A stretch of DNA of 64,000 bases from Pseudomonas viridiflava (GTDB taxonomy: Bacteria; Pseudomonadota; Gammaproteobacteria; Pseudomonadales; Pseudomonadaceae), in contig NZ_UUIS01000027.1 of the NCBI RefSeq assembly GCF_900589395.1, forward strand, positions 1-64,000, written 5' to 3'. Below the pieces are notes generated by a model. The model worked only from the letters and a program-made list of their open reading frames with translations. It was not told the origin of the DNA and did no database searches. This document shows positions 46,956 to 54,785 of the stretch, piece by piece (position 1 is the first letter of the stretch; every line of letters starts with the position of its first letter). The position numbers were made by a program, and so were the translations under genes.

Positions 46956-48593
46956 TCAGAAAGTACGCTGGATCGAAAAGGCGATGAAGTCCCGGTCTTT
47001 CAGGGTTTGCTCGAAGGTGTAGTTATTGTCCTGGCCGACAATGGGGCCGCCGTCGCCGAAGAAATTGGTGTAGCTGAGCGAGGCGTACCATTGCTTCTGG
47101 TAGTCGGCCTTGAGTGCCAGGGTGACGTCACCGCCGTGCTCGGGGGCAAACGCCTGTGGGGTGACCGAGGAGCGGCCGTAAGGCGTGTAGCCCACCGTAA
47201 TGGGCAGTTGCACATCGATGCCGGGAATGACCTGAAAGTACTGCGGCTCGAAAGTGGCACGCACCGAATAGGCATCGCGGGTGCTGTTGGGGTCCAGTTG
47301 CCCGGCGTTGCGCTTGACGCTCAGGCGTCGGTTGAAAGCCACCTCGCCGAGCAGTGACGCGCCGTCCCACAGGGCCGAGCCGCCATAGACATTGACCATC
47401 GACAGCTGTGCATGCAGCGAGTCGCCGATCGGGTACAGCGCCCGGCTGCTGTTGTTGCCCGTCATGTCGCCGGTGACCACCACACCGCCATTGGCGGCCA
47501 GGGGGGTATCGACGCGCATCGAGATTTCACCGGCGATATTGGCCTCGCCCACCAGCGTGCTGAAGCTGGCGCCATAGACCTTGATGTCTTCGGGGTAGAC
47601 GTTGATGAAGCTGTCGTCGCCGCCGAGAAAGCCGGGGCGCCAGTACCAGACCGGGGTTTTCTCGTGATAACGCGCCGCGTACAGGCCGAACTCCCAGTCT
47701 TCCAGGGCGAAGCGTATCTGGCCGCCGAACTGGCCCGAGTCGCGGGCCTTGATGTCGCGGCCGCGCAGCAACCGGCCACCGGCGAAGTACAGGCTTTCGG
47801 CGCCATCGCCGACAAAGTCGCCAGCGCTGAAGTAACTGCCGGAGCCGGGCAGGCGGGTCTTGTTCCATTCGAACTGGTAGTAGGCGCCGACGCTGACGGT
47901 GTCGGTCAGTTGCCAGTTGAACGAGAACTGCTCGGTGGGCAGCAGGATTTCCTTGAACTGCGAACCGGGCACCGATTGCAACTTGACCAGATCCACCGTG
48001 CTTTGCGCATTGGCAATGCCATTGGCACCGAAGAACAGGCTCTCGCCGTAGATCTGGTTGAACTGGCCCAGGCGGGCAGAGAGACGGGTCGAGCCGATGT
48101 CGGTGGCGCCGTACACAAAGGCGTCGAGCAACTCGCCGTCACGGCCATGCAGGTTGCGGGTCTTGCGCGTGAATTCGTTGTAGCGAACGCTCACCGGGTT
48201 GGCGGTGCCGGGCGAATTGTTGTCGTTGCTTTCGTTGTACACGGTGTCGTACCAGGCCGCGCCGCTGAGGCGCGCGCCGACATCGCGGTACTTGATGTCC
48301 AGCTCCGAAAGCAGGTCGAAGCGGTTGGAGATCAGCCCGGTACTGAAGTTGCGATCACCATCGTCGACGTTGGGATTGGTACGGGAGGCCATCACATTGT
48401 CGGCGCGTTCGTTGAGGCGCCAGGCGTTGCTGTACTTGACGGTGTTGTCCCACCGGGTGGTCAGTCCGTCGACGCCGGTATCGAACGTCATGGCCATGGC
48501 ATTGGCCGAGCACAGGGCAATGGCGGCACTCAGGGTATTGACCGTACGCCGGGTGAAGGCGGGTGTAACGCGATCGCGTTGCTGGATATTCAT
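46956..48593 (-). CDS. DUF1302 outer-membrane porin-like protein
   Basis: A 545-aa protein with a long signal peptide and a predicted beta-barrel of the DUF1302 family, with typical FDTGVDGLTTRWDNTVKYSNAWRL near the N-terminus and LSARLGQFNQIYGESLFF. It ends with a C-terminal phenylalanine (SIQRTF), the outer-membrane insertion signal. It is the first gene of the transport operon and is likely the outer-membrane entry or exit channel. The start at 48593 has GAGGTATCC upstream. The upstream region carries two operator-like TTTGTGCA sites. Confidence 0.88.
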   Translation of the reverse strand: MNIQQRDRVTPAFTRRTVNTLSAAIALCSANAMAMTFDTGVDGLTTRWDNTVKYSNAWRLNERADNVMASRTNPNVDDGDRNFSTGLISNRFDLLSELDIKYRDVGARLSGAAWYDTVYNESNDNNSPGTANPVSVRYNEFTRKTRNLHGRDGELLDAFVYGATDIGSTRLSARLGQFNQIYGESLFFGANGIANAQSTVDLVKLQSVPGSQFKEILLPTEQFSFNWQLTDTVSVGAYYQFEWNKTRLPGSGSYFSAGDFVGDGAESLYFAGGRLLRGRDIKARDSGQFGGQIRFALEDWEFGLYAARYHEKTPVWYWRPGFLGGDDSFINVYPEDIKVYGASFSTLVGEANIAGEISMRVDTPLAANGGVVVTGDMTGNNSSRALYPIGDSLHAQLSMVNVYGGSALWDGASLLGEVAFNRRLSVKRNAGQLDPNSTRDAYSVRATFEPQYFQVIPGIDVQLPITVGYTPYGRSSVTPQAFAPEHGGDVTLALKADYQKQWYASLSYTNFFGDGGPIVGQDNNYTFEQTLKDRDFIAFSIQRTF

Positions 48594-48682
48594 GGATACC
48601 TCTTCTGCATTCTTGTTGTTGTTACAGGGGTTCCATCCGTGGGCACGGATGCCTGGGTGGCCGCGTCTTTGCGCGCCTTGCG

Positions 48683-48784
48683 TCAATGACGAACAGGTGG
48701 CGAACAGGCCGGCTGCGATTGGGTCAGGACGACCTTGGGCCAGGCGATGGGGAGGTGGGCGGCGGGGAGGATTGATTCGTGCAT
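48683..48784 (-). CDS. Possible 33-residue upstream ORF
   Basis: MHESILPAAHLPIAWPKVVL..., 33 codons, lies between the operator sites and the DUF1302 gene with GAGAGA before its ATG. It could be a leader peptide, a gene remnant, or chance. There is no support beyond position. Confidence 0.25.
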   Translation of the reverse strand: MHESILPAAHLPIAWPKVVLTQSQPACSPPVRH

Positions 48785-48798
48785 CGCAGTCTCTCTTT

Positions 48799-48848
48799 TT
48801 TGTGCATTATTATTTTGTTTTTGCTTAATGTCATGCTTTGTGCACAAA
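48799..48848. promoter_or_regulatory. Operator pair in front of the DUF1302 operon
   Basis: TTGTGCATTA at 48799-48808 and the perfect palindrome TTTGTGCACAAA at 48837-48848 lie upstream of the DUF1302 operon, about 30 bp apart. Similar pairs occur before the GntR gene (49229-49257) and before the FAH gene (54021-54056). The core TTGT-GC-ACAA fits the symmetric GT-N-AC layout of GntR/FCD regulators. Confidence 0.65.
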
Positions 48849-48939
48849 AATAGGATGCCTGTAGAAGGGAAGTCAAGCAAAAAACCGAGACTTGCCGCCA
48901 AAGGCGCCATCCCTGCAATGCCATAGGAAGAACAAGAAG

Positions 48940-49220
48940 ATGAAATCTGTGTCTGCAGCACTTGAATCGTTATCCATCGGCGCCTTGCTGGCGCTGGGCT
49001 TCAGCCTGCTGTGCGGGCTGAGCGTACTGCTGGCGGCAGCCATGGCCGGCAACCTGCAAGCGGTGTTCGAAGGGCAGGGACGGTTGCAGCGAATCGTTAG
49101 GGTCTGTTGCCGTTTCAGCACGAGCCGCGTTGCTGGGCCCAATCTCGCCAGGCCTGCCTTGAACTGGAACACCTGGCCGGGCAATTGCGCGAAGCATTGA
49201 GTTATTTTCGACTTGAATGA
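48940..49220 (+). pseudogene. Frameshifted small membrane protein gene
   Basis: The ATG at 48940 (AGGAAG upstream) opens a frame for about 53 residues with a strong membrane helix (SIGALLALGFSLLCGLSVLLAAAMAGN). The same frame then gives cysteine/arginine-rich sequence up to 49200, whereas another frame from about 49111 reads GLLPFQHEPR...LELEHLAGQLREALSYFRLE to a stop at 49218-49220, which looks like real protein. A one- or two-base indel near 49095-49110 best explains this. It could also be a sequencing error. Function unknown. Confidence 0.5.
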
Positions 49221-49228
49221 TGTCAAAA

Positions 49229-49257
49229 TTGCACAAATCATCTTTTGTGCATAAAAT
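49229..49257. promoter_or_regulatory. Operator pair in front of the GntR regulator
   Basis: TTGCACAA (49229-49236) and TTTTGTGCATAAAA (49243-49256) lie about 40 bp before the regulator start. The regulator probably represses itself. They match the sites before the transport and catabolic operons. Confidence 0.65.
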
Positions 49258-49293
49258 TCGTGAGCGTGCAACATCCATGGATACCCCCTGAAC

Positions 49294-49980
49294 ATGCAGA
49301 CTCTACACAGCGGCTCTCTCATCGAGGTGGCCTTGCAGCAGATGAAGAAGTCGATCATCTGTTGCGACCTGGCCCCCGGTGAAAAACTCAAGGTAGCCGA
49401 GCTCTCGCAGAGCTACGGCCTGAGCAGCTCACCGATTCGCGAAGCACTCAACCGCCTGGCCCAGGAGGGCATTGTCGAGGCGGTCGAGAACAAGGGCTTT
49501 CGGGTTGCAAGGTTGTCGGTCGAAGATTTCCAGCAGATCACCCAACTGCGCCGCTTGCTCGAGTGCCAGGCGCTGGCCGACGCGATCCGTCATGGCGACG
49601 ACGGCTGGGAAGCCAGTGTGCTGGGCGCGTACCATCGGCTCGGGGTGATCGAAAAGCGCCTGGGCAGCATTTCCGTGGCGCTGGATGACGACTGGTCGGT
49701 GCGTCACAAAGCGTTCCACTTCGCCCTGTTCTCGGCCTGTCCATCGGGCATGTTATTGCGCCTGATCGACTCGTTGTTCGACCAGGCCGAACGCTACCGA
49801 CGCTTCTCGGCCCTGCACCGCAAGGTCGAGCGGCACAAGGGCGACGAGCACAAGGTGCTGATGGATGCGGTGCTGGCACGTGATGTCGAGGCCTCGGTGC
49901 AAATGCTGGGTGACCACATCGGCGGCACCCTGGCTAACATCACTGACGTGTTGCGCCAGCAGCATTCGACGTTGCAATAG
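49294..49980 (+). CDS. GntR-family regulator with FCD domain
   Basis: A 228-aa regulator. The winged helix-turn-helix covers about residues 8-75 (LAPGEKLKVAELSQSYGLSSSPIREALNRLAQEGIVEAVENKGFRVA), followed by the all-helical FCD ligand domain (about 80-215), which usually binds a carboxylate with a metal held by His/Asp; HKAFHFAL and GDEHKVLMDAVLARD are the typical positions. It stands between the transport operon and the catabolic operons, and the repeated TTTGTGCA sites near each operon make it the likely local repressor. The inducer is probably a pathway carboxylic acid. Confidence 0.9.
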   Translation: MQTLHSGSLIEVALQQMKKSIICCDLAPGEKLKVAELSQSYGLSSSPIREALNRLAQEGIVEAVENKGFRVARLSVEDFQQITQLRRLLECQALADAIRHGDDGWEASVLGAYHRLGVIEKRLGSISVALDDDWSVRHKAFHFALFSACPSGMLLRLIDSLFDQAERYRRFSALHRKVERHKGDEHKVLMDAVLARDVEASVQMLGDHIGGTLANITDVLRQQHSTLQ

Positions 49981-50019
49981 GAGACGACCCATCGCCTTGG
50001 CGCCGTAAACGCCTGATCT

Positions 50020-50088
50020 GTAGCGACCAGCGGTCGCGAAAGGGCCCGCATGATTCACGGCGGCCTTCGCGACTGCTGGTCGCTCCTA
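50020..50088. repeat. REP-like inverted repeat
   Basis: TAGCGACCAGCGGTCGCGAA at 50021 is matched by its inverse TTCGCGACTGCTGGTCGCT ending around 50084, with about 25 bp between. It lies between the 3' ends of the GntR and hydroxylase genes, which converge. A typical location for a Pseudomonas extragenic palindrome. Confidence 0.7.
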
Positions 50089-50094
50089 TGATGT

Positions 50095-51654
50095 TCAACC
50101 GCGCAGGTGGTCCAAAGCCTGGCGGATCAGCAGCACGGCCTGTTCCAGGTCGCTGGCACCGCCGTAGACGTAATGGTCCGGACGCACCAGCAGCACCTGG
50201 CATTGCTGCCGGCTCATCCAGTCGCCGAGTACGCCATCGTGCTCGCGGTACTGGTGCACCCTTTGCGGTCGTGCACTCAACTGCACTACGCTCACTGGCC
50301 AGTGCTGCCCGGCCAGGCTGTGGTCCAGCGCCTCCAGCAACGCATCGGTCGCAGCAAACCCTTCTGCGATCACCAGCCGCAGGCTTTGCCCGGTGAAACG
50401 GTCGAGCAAATCTTCGCGGCCCTGGTGGTCGGTAACACGAGGTTGCGGGAACAGCTCGCCAGCCGGGGCGCGGCCATCAATGAAACCACCCTTGAGCCCC
50501 GGGATCAGCGATTGGCGAACGGTGCCGCTGGGCGTGCTGGCCAGGCTGGCGACCAGCATCCGGTCACGTTCGGCAGCGCGCTCGGGGTCACGCTCGCAGA
50601 TGGTCTGGCCGAATTCCTTGGCCACCTCGGTGGTGCGCTTGACGTGCGGCGCGCGCTCGACCTGATAGCTGTCGAGCAGGTCTGGCGTGGCCAGGCCGCG
50701 CTGCACCAGCGCCAGCTTCCAGATCAGGTTCATGGCATCGCGAATGCCCTGGCACATGCCCTGGGCCAGGAACGGTGGGGTCATGTGCGCGGCATCACCA
50801 AGAAAGAACAGGTTGTCGACTCGCCACTGCTCCAGTATCAGCGCATGAAAGCGGTAGCTCGAGGCACGCCAGATGTCATAGTCGCCGGCCGGCAGCCAGC
50901 GCGAGATCAGTTGCCGGATCGAGTCGGGATGGATGATTTCGGTGGGCGACTCGCCATCGTTGATCATGAACTCCCAGCGCCGGTGCCGACCAGGGCCGAC
51001 CACGAACGTGCTCGGCCGACTGGTTTCGCAGTACTGCACATTGGTCGTGGGCAGGCTGTCGCCAGCGCCTTCCTTGAGCATGACGTCGACCACCAGCCAA
51101 GGCTCGTCGAACGCCAGGTCTTCCATGTTCAGCTTCAGGTGCGTGCGGATCGGGCTGGTGCCGCCGTCACAGGCCAGCAACCAGGCGGCGCTGGCTTGCC
51201 CCGGCGAGCCATCAGGGTTGTTGAAGCTGACGCTGACCTGGCCATCGCTCTGGATAAAACCTGCCACCTCGCGACCCAGGCGCACGTCGACATGTGGCCA
51301 GACCTGCAGGTTGCCGCGCAAGGCGCGCTCCAGCGGCGGTTGGGAAAACACGTAGTTCGGCGCCCAGCCCAGTTGGAACGGCGGCCTGGCGGCGTCGATG
51401 TGCTTGATCAGTTGCGCCTGGGCGTTGAGGTAATGCGAGGCGCGATACGGCATCACATGCTCAGCGATACCCTCGGCCAGGCCGATATTGTCGAAGGTGC
51501 GCATGGCTTCATGGTCCATGCCCATGGCGCGTGGGTTCTGGTAGACGCTGTCGCTTTTGTCCAGCACCAGCGTGCGCAGTCCCCACTGGCCGGCCAGGTT
51601 GGCAGCAGTCACACCCACCGGGCCCATACCGACGATGATCAGGTCGTAATCCAT
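50095..51654 (-). CDS. FAD-dependent aromatic hydroxylase (MhpA-like)
   Basis: A 519-aa flavoprotein monooxygenase of the phenol/3-(3-hydroxyphenyl)propionate hydroxylase type. It has the dinucleotide fold DLIIVGMGPVGVTAANLAG (about 4-22), the DG motif LLACDGGTSPIR and the second FAD motif NLFFLGDAAHMTPPFLAQGMCQGIRDAMNL. The C-terminal thioredoxin-like domain (SLRLVIAEGF... to the end) is that of phenol hydroxylases. It should hydroxylate a phenolic ring with NAD(P)H and O2, giving a catechol for the dioxygenase in the same operon. Last gene of the FAH operon. Confidence 0.88.
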   Translation of the reverse strand: MDYDLIIVGMGPVGVTAANLAGQWGLRTLVLDKSDSVYQNPRAMGMDHEAMRTFDNIGLAEGIAEHVMPYRASHYLNAQAQLIKHIDAARPPFQLGWAPNYVFSQPPLERALRGNLQVWPHVDVRLGREVAGFIQSDGQVSVSFNNPDGSPGQASAAWLLACDGGTSPIRTHLKLNMEDLAFDEPWLVVDVMLKEGAGDSLPTTNVQYCETSRPSTFVVGPGRHRRWEFMINDGESPTEIIHPDSIRQLISRWLPAGDYDIWRASSYRFHALILEQWRVDNLFFLGDAAHMTPPFLAQGMCQGIRDAMNLIWKLALVQRGLATPDLLDSYQVERAPHVKRTTEVAKEFGQTICERDPERAAERDRMLVASLASTPSGTVRQSLIPGLKGGFIDGRAPAGELFPQPRVTDHQGREDLLDRFTGQSLRLVIAEGFAATDALLEALDHSLAGQHWPVSVVQLSARPQRVHQYREHDGVLGDWMSRQQCQVLLVRPDHYVYGGASDLEQAVLLIRQALDHLRG

Positions 51655-51693
51655 AGTGTTCTCACTCTTGTTGTTGTCAGGTAGCGGGCGGTT

Positions 51694-52485
51694 TCAGGCC
51701 TGGGTGTAGGCGGTTTTCACCGTCGTGAAGAAGTCGATGGCATGCCGGCCCTGTTCGCGTGGCCCGTGGCTGGAGGCCTTGGTGCCGCCGAACGGCACGT
51801 GGTAGTCGACCCCGGCGGTGGGGGTGTTGACCATGACCATGCCGCTTTGCACATGGCGCTTGAAATGCGTGGCGTACTTGAGCGAGGTGATGCAGATCCC
51901 GGCAGACAGGCCGAAGGGCGCCTTGTCGGCCACCGGGCCGATCACGCTGCCGCGGCCCATCATCAGGTCGGCCGGCTTGAACACCACGGCGTTGCCATAG
52001 GCCAGGGCCGGGGCGATTTTCCAGGCCGGGATGGCAATGGGAAAATTCCACGGTGTGATGATGCCGACCACGCCCACTGGCTGGCGCAACACGTCGACCT
52101 CGATGCCGGGCCGGACCGAGTCCAGGTGCTCGCCGCTGACCCGCAGCGCCTCGCCGGCAAAGAATTTGAAGATGTGCCCGGCGCGTACCACCTCGCCGAT
52201 GGCTTCGGTCAGCACCTTGCCTTCTTCGCGGGCCAGCAGACGGCCAAGTTCTTCACGGCGGGCGAGGATTTCGCTGCCGATCAGGTCCAGCGCCTCGGCC
52301 CGGCGCCGGGGGCCGGCGGCCTGCCACAACGGTTGGGCGGCGGTGGCGGCGGTGATGGCGCGCTGGGTGTCGTGGTCAGTGCCTTGAGCGTACAGGCCGA
52401 CTTGCTCGGTCAGGTCCGATGGGTTGAGGTTGTCGCGGACCGTGTGGCCTTCGCACCACAGGCCATCGATGAAATTCTTGTGCAT
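51694..52485 (-). pseudogene. Aldehyde dehydrogenase with in-frame deletion of the catalytic core
   Basis: 263 aa against about 480 for the family. The N-terminal half (MHKNFIDGLWCEG ... VGVVGIITPWNFPIAIPAWKIAPALAYGNAVVFKPADL) and the C-terminus (FGLSAGICITSLKYATHFKRHVQSGMVMVNTPTAGVDYHVPFGG) are normal for alpha-ketoglutaric-semialdehyde-dehydrogenase-like ALDHs. Between PADL and PFGLSAG only 13 residues (MMGRGSVIGPVADKA) remain. The segment with the general-base Glu (EMGGKN) and the nucleophile Cys (GQRCTA) is missing. The frame is open throughout, so one or two in-frame deletions occurred. It cannot be an active dehydrogenase as read. It lies in the FAH-VOC-hydroxylase operon. Confidence 0.8.
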
Positions 52486-52550
52486 GACAGATTCTGCCCC
52501 GGGTGATGTGCGGCCCGGCGGGCCGCACAGAGGTGGCTTGGCGTGGGCCT

Positions 52551-53108
52551 TTACCAGCGCACGCGCTGTTCGGCGATACGCTGGCGGGTCGACTCGATCC
52601 ACTGCGTGCGGGTCTGGAATCCCGGCCGGCGGCGGCACATCGCTTCGGTGGTGGCCAGGATTTGCTCGCTGCTCTGCTCCAGGTCCAGCGGCTCGCGGCA
52701 CGGCTGGTTGGTGTAGAAGGGCGCGTCGACGTACATCTCGATCGGGTTGCCTTCAGGGTCCTTGAAATACATCGACCAGGCGTTGCCATGATCGACCTGA
52801 TCGAGCGGGCCCAGGCCCTGCGCCTTGGCGAAGGTGTAGAACGCCTTGAGGTCATCGAGGCTGTCGAGCAGGAACGACAACTGGTTGATCGGGTTGAACG
52901 GCAAGTCGGTGGGCTTGCCGTCGAACAGCACCAGTTGGTGGTGCACCTCGGGGTTCTGGGTCATGAAGAACAGGCGATGGCCGGTGGAGGCAACGCCTTT
53001 GTCGCTGACGATGAAGCCCAGCTTGCTGCAATAGAACTCGACCATGTTGTCCAGGTCGCTGCAGAAGGTGCCGGTGTGGGTGAACTCGATGCGGGGCAGG
53101 GTGGCCAT
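52551..53108 (-). CDS. VOC-superfamily (extradiol dioxygenase-like) protein
   Basis: A 185-aa protein with two VOC/glyoxalase beta-alpha-beta modules. Candidate metal ligands are His11 (FTHTGTF), His56 or His57 (VHHQLVLFDG) and Glu124 (GNPIEMYVD). Enzymes of this kind include ring-cleaving extradiol dioxygenases and isomerases. Its place between FAH and hydroxylase suggests cleavage of the hydroxylated ring. The ATG at 53108 is chosen over an upstream TTG/ATG nine codons earlier. The usual His at the start of module 2 reads Gln76 here, so the exact activity is uncertain. Confidence 0.85.
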   Translation of the reverse strand: MATLPRIEFTHTGTFCSDLDNMVEFYCSKLGFIVSDKGVASTGHRLFFMTQNPEVHHQLVLFDGKPTDLPFNPINQLSFLLDSLDDLKAFYTFAKAQGLGPLDQVDHGNAWSMYFKDPEGNPIEMYVDAPFYTNQPCREPLDLEQSSEQILATTEAMCRRRPGFQTRTQWIESTRQRIAEQRVRW

Positions 53109-53150
53109 GGGTGAGTGTCCTGATCTTGTCATTGTTGGAGGATGGATGGC

Positions 53151-54002
53151 TCAGTCTTCGTCGACGACCGGGTTGGACAAGGTGCCGATCTGGCTGATGT
53201 TCACCTCGAACACATCACCGGGCTTGAGGAAAATGGGTGGGTTGCGCTTGAAGCCGATGCCGCTGGGCGTGCCGGTGGCGAGGATGTCGCCGGGGTTCCA
53301 GTCCAGTGCCTGGGAGACGTAGGCGATCAGGTGCGGAATGTCGAACGCCAGCTCCGAAAGCAGGCCCTCTTGCAGTTGTTCGCCGTTGAGGATGCCGCGA
53401 ACTTCCAGTTGGCGATAGTCGGCGATCTCATCGGCGGTCACCAGCCATGGGCCCAGGGCCCCGGTGCTGCGAAAAGTCTTGCCCATGCCGTACTGGTGAG
53501 TGTGGAACTGCCAGTCGCGCACGCTGGCGTCGTTGAAGCAGGTGTAGCCGGCCACGTGTTCCATGGCGTTTTCCGGGCTGATGTGCGAACCGCCTTTGCC
53601 GATCACCACCGCCAGTTCGGCCTCGAAATCGAACTGTTCGGACACCTTTGGGCGCACCAGCGGCGCGTCATGGGCCTGCAGGGTTTCGGCAAAGCGCTGG
53701 AAAATCACCGGGTGCTGGCCGACCTTGCGTCCTGCTTCTTCGGCGTGGGCCACGTAATTGATGCCCACGCAGATGACCTTGCCGGGGGCGGGGATCACCG
53801 GTGCCAGGGTCACCTCACTCAGCGCGTAATCGCTTTCACCGCTGGCCACACGTGCACGCGCCTCGTCGAGCCTGGCGGAATCGGCCAGCAGACCTGCCAG
53901 ATCGCGCACTTTACTGAAGTGACGCCCCAGGTCGACGACCCGTTCGCCGACCACGGCGCCATAGCCGGATTGGCCGTTCAGCGTGAAGGAAATGAGTTTC
54001 AT
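53151..54002 (-). CDS. Fumarylacetoacetate hydrolase-family protein
   Basis: A 283-aa FAH-family enzyme. The metal ligands are in EQFDFEAELAVVIGKGG and GYTCFNDASVRDWQ, and GDILATGTPSGIGF is the family signature near the C-terminus. Such enzymes hydrolyse or isomerise ring-cleavage products (C-C hydrolases, hydratases, decarboxylases). It is the first gene of the minus-strand catabolic operon and starts at ATG 54002 with GAGGCATCACC upstream; the longer frame would overlap the operators. Together with the hydroxylase and VOC protein it forms a meta-cleavage-like route. Confidence 0.88.
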   Translation of the reverse strand: MKLISFTLNGQSGYGAVVGERVVDLGRHFSKVRDLAGLLADSARLDEARARVASGESDYALSEVTLAPVIPAPGKVICVGINYVAHAEEAGRKVGQHPVIFQRFAETLQAHDAPLVRPKVSEQFDFEAELAVVIGKGGSHISPENAMEHVAGYTCFNDASVRDWQFHTHQYGMGKTFRSTGALGPWLVTADEIADYRQLEVRGILNGEQLQEGLLSELAFDIPHLIAYVSQALDWNPGDILATGTPSGIGFKRNPPIFLKPGDVFEVNISQIGTLSNPVVDED

Positions 54003-54020
54003 GGTGATGCCTCGCTGTTG

Positions 54021-54056
54021 TTTTGTGCATAAAACATAATTTCTTGCACAATAAAT
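54021..54056. promoter_or_regulatory. Operator pair between divergent catabolic operons
   Basis: TTTTGTGCATAAAA (54021-54034) and TTGCACAA (54044-54051) lie in the 115-bp gap between the FAH operon (minus) and the DUF1185 operon (plus). The elements are the same as those before the GntR and DUF1302 genes, in the same two-part arrangement. The GntR-FCD regulator is the probable binder, controlling both operons. Confidence 0.68.
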
Positions 54057-54117
54057 CGCAAGATGCATAATGCAAACACGCCAATAAATATTTCAGGCCG
54101 TTACCGGGAGAGTGAGC

Positions 54118-54699
54118 ATGGCATTGGTGAAAGTCCGCAAATTCAAACTGGATATCGAGGAGGTCCTGCACGAAGGCGGCCCGCTGGCGACCCGGCCCTT
54201 GAGGGTCGCGGTGGCCACGGCAGTGATCGAAAACCCCTATGCAGGGCGCTATGTCGAGGACCTTTTGCCGTTCATGCAAGCCCTGCGCGGGTTGGGTACC
54301 GAGCTGTCACAACGGCTGGTCGACGCCCTGGGTGGTGTCGATCAGGTGCAGGCCTACGGCAAGGCCGCCATCGTCGGTGAGGATGGCGAGCTTGAGCACG
54401 GCGCGGTCTGGCACGAAGCCGGCGGCTGGGCCATGCGCGCCTTGCTGGGCGAGCCCAAGGCCATCGTGCCGGCGGCCAAGACCATCGGCGGCCCCGGCTG
54501 CCGGCTGATGATGCCGCTGGGCCATATACACGCCGCCTATGTGCGCAGCCACTTCGGCGTGGCCGAGGTGACCGTGTGGGACGGCCCGCGCCGCAACGAA
54601 ATTGCCTTTGCCCTGGCCATGGCCACCGGCGGACGCATCCAGGCCCGCCTGGGCGGTCTTGCCGCCGCCGACGTCAAGGGTGAAGACGGCCTGCGCTGA
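54118..54699 (+). CDS. DUF1185 (amino acid synthesis family) protein
   Basis: A 193-aa protein of the DUF1185 family, with GEPKAIVPAAKTIGGPGCRLMMPLGHIHAAYVRSHF and TVWDGPRRNEIAFALAMATGGR clearly visible. Despite the name given to the family, its function is not established; members appear next to catabolic genes for aromatic or cyclic compounds. It begins the plus-strand operon; the ATG at 54118 has GGGAGAG upstream. An alternative GTG lies two codons earlier. Confidence 0.85.
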   Translation: MALVKVRKFKLDIEEVLHEGGPLATRPLRVAVATAVIENPYAGRYVEDLLPFMQALRGLGTELSQRLVDALGGVDQVQAYGKAAIVGEDGELEHGAVWHEAGGWAMRALLGEPKAIVPAAKTIGGPGCRLMMPLGHIHAAYVRSHFGVAEVTVWDGPRRNEIAFALAMATGGRIQARLGGLAAADVKGEDGLR

Positions 54700-54785
54700 A
54701 AAAATGCAATCAAGGTTTCTGCGCCCACACCGAAATACGTGTGAGCGGCCAGCAAAAACAAGAACAAGAGTCGGAGAACCCCAGC

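Noticed and set aside
52503..52701. N-terminal extension of the aldehyde dehydrogenase
   Set aside because: It reads proline/arginine-rich sequence antisense-like to the VOC gene end; MHKNFIDGLW is the normal family start.
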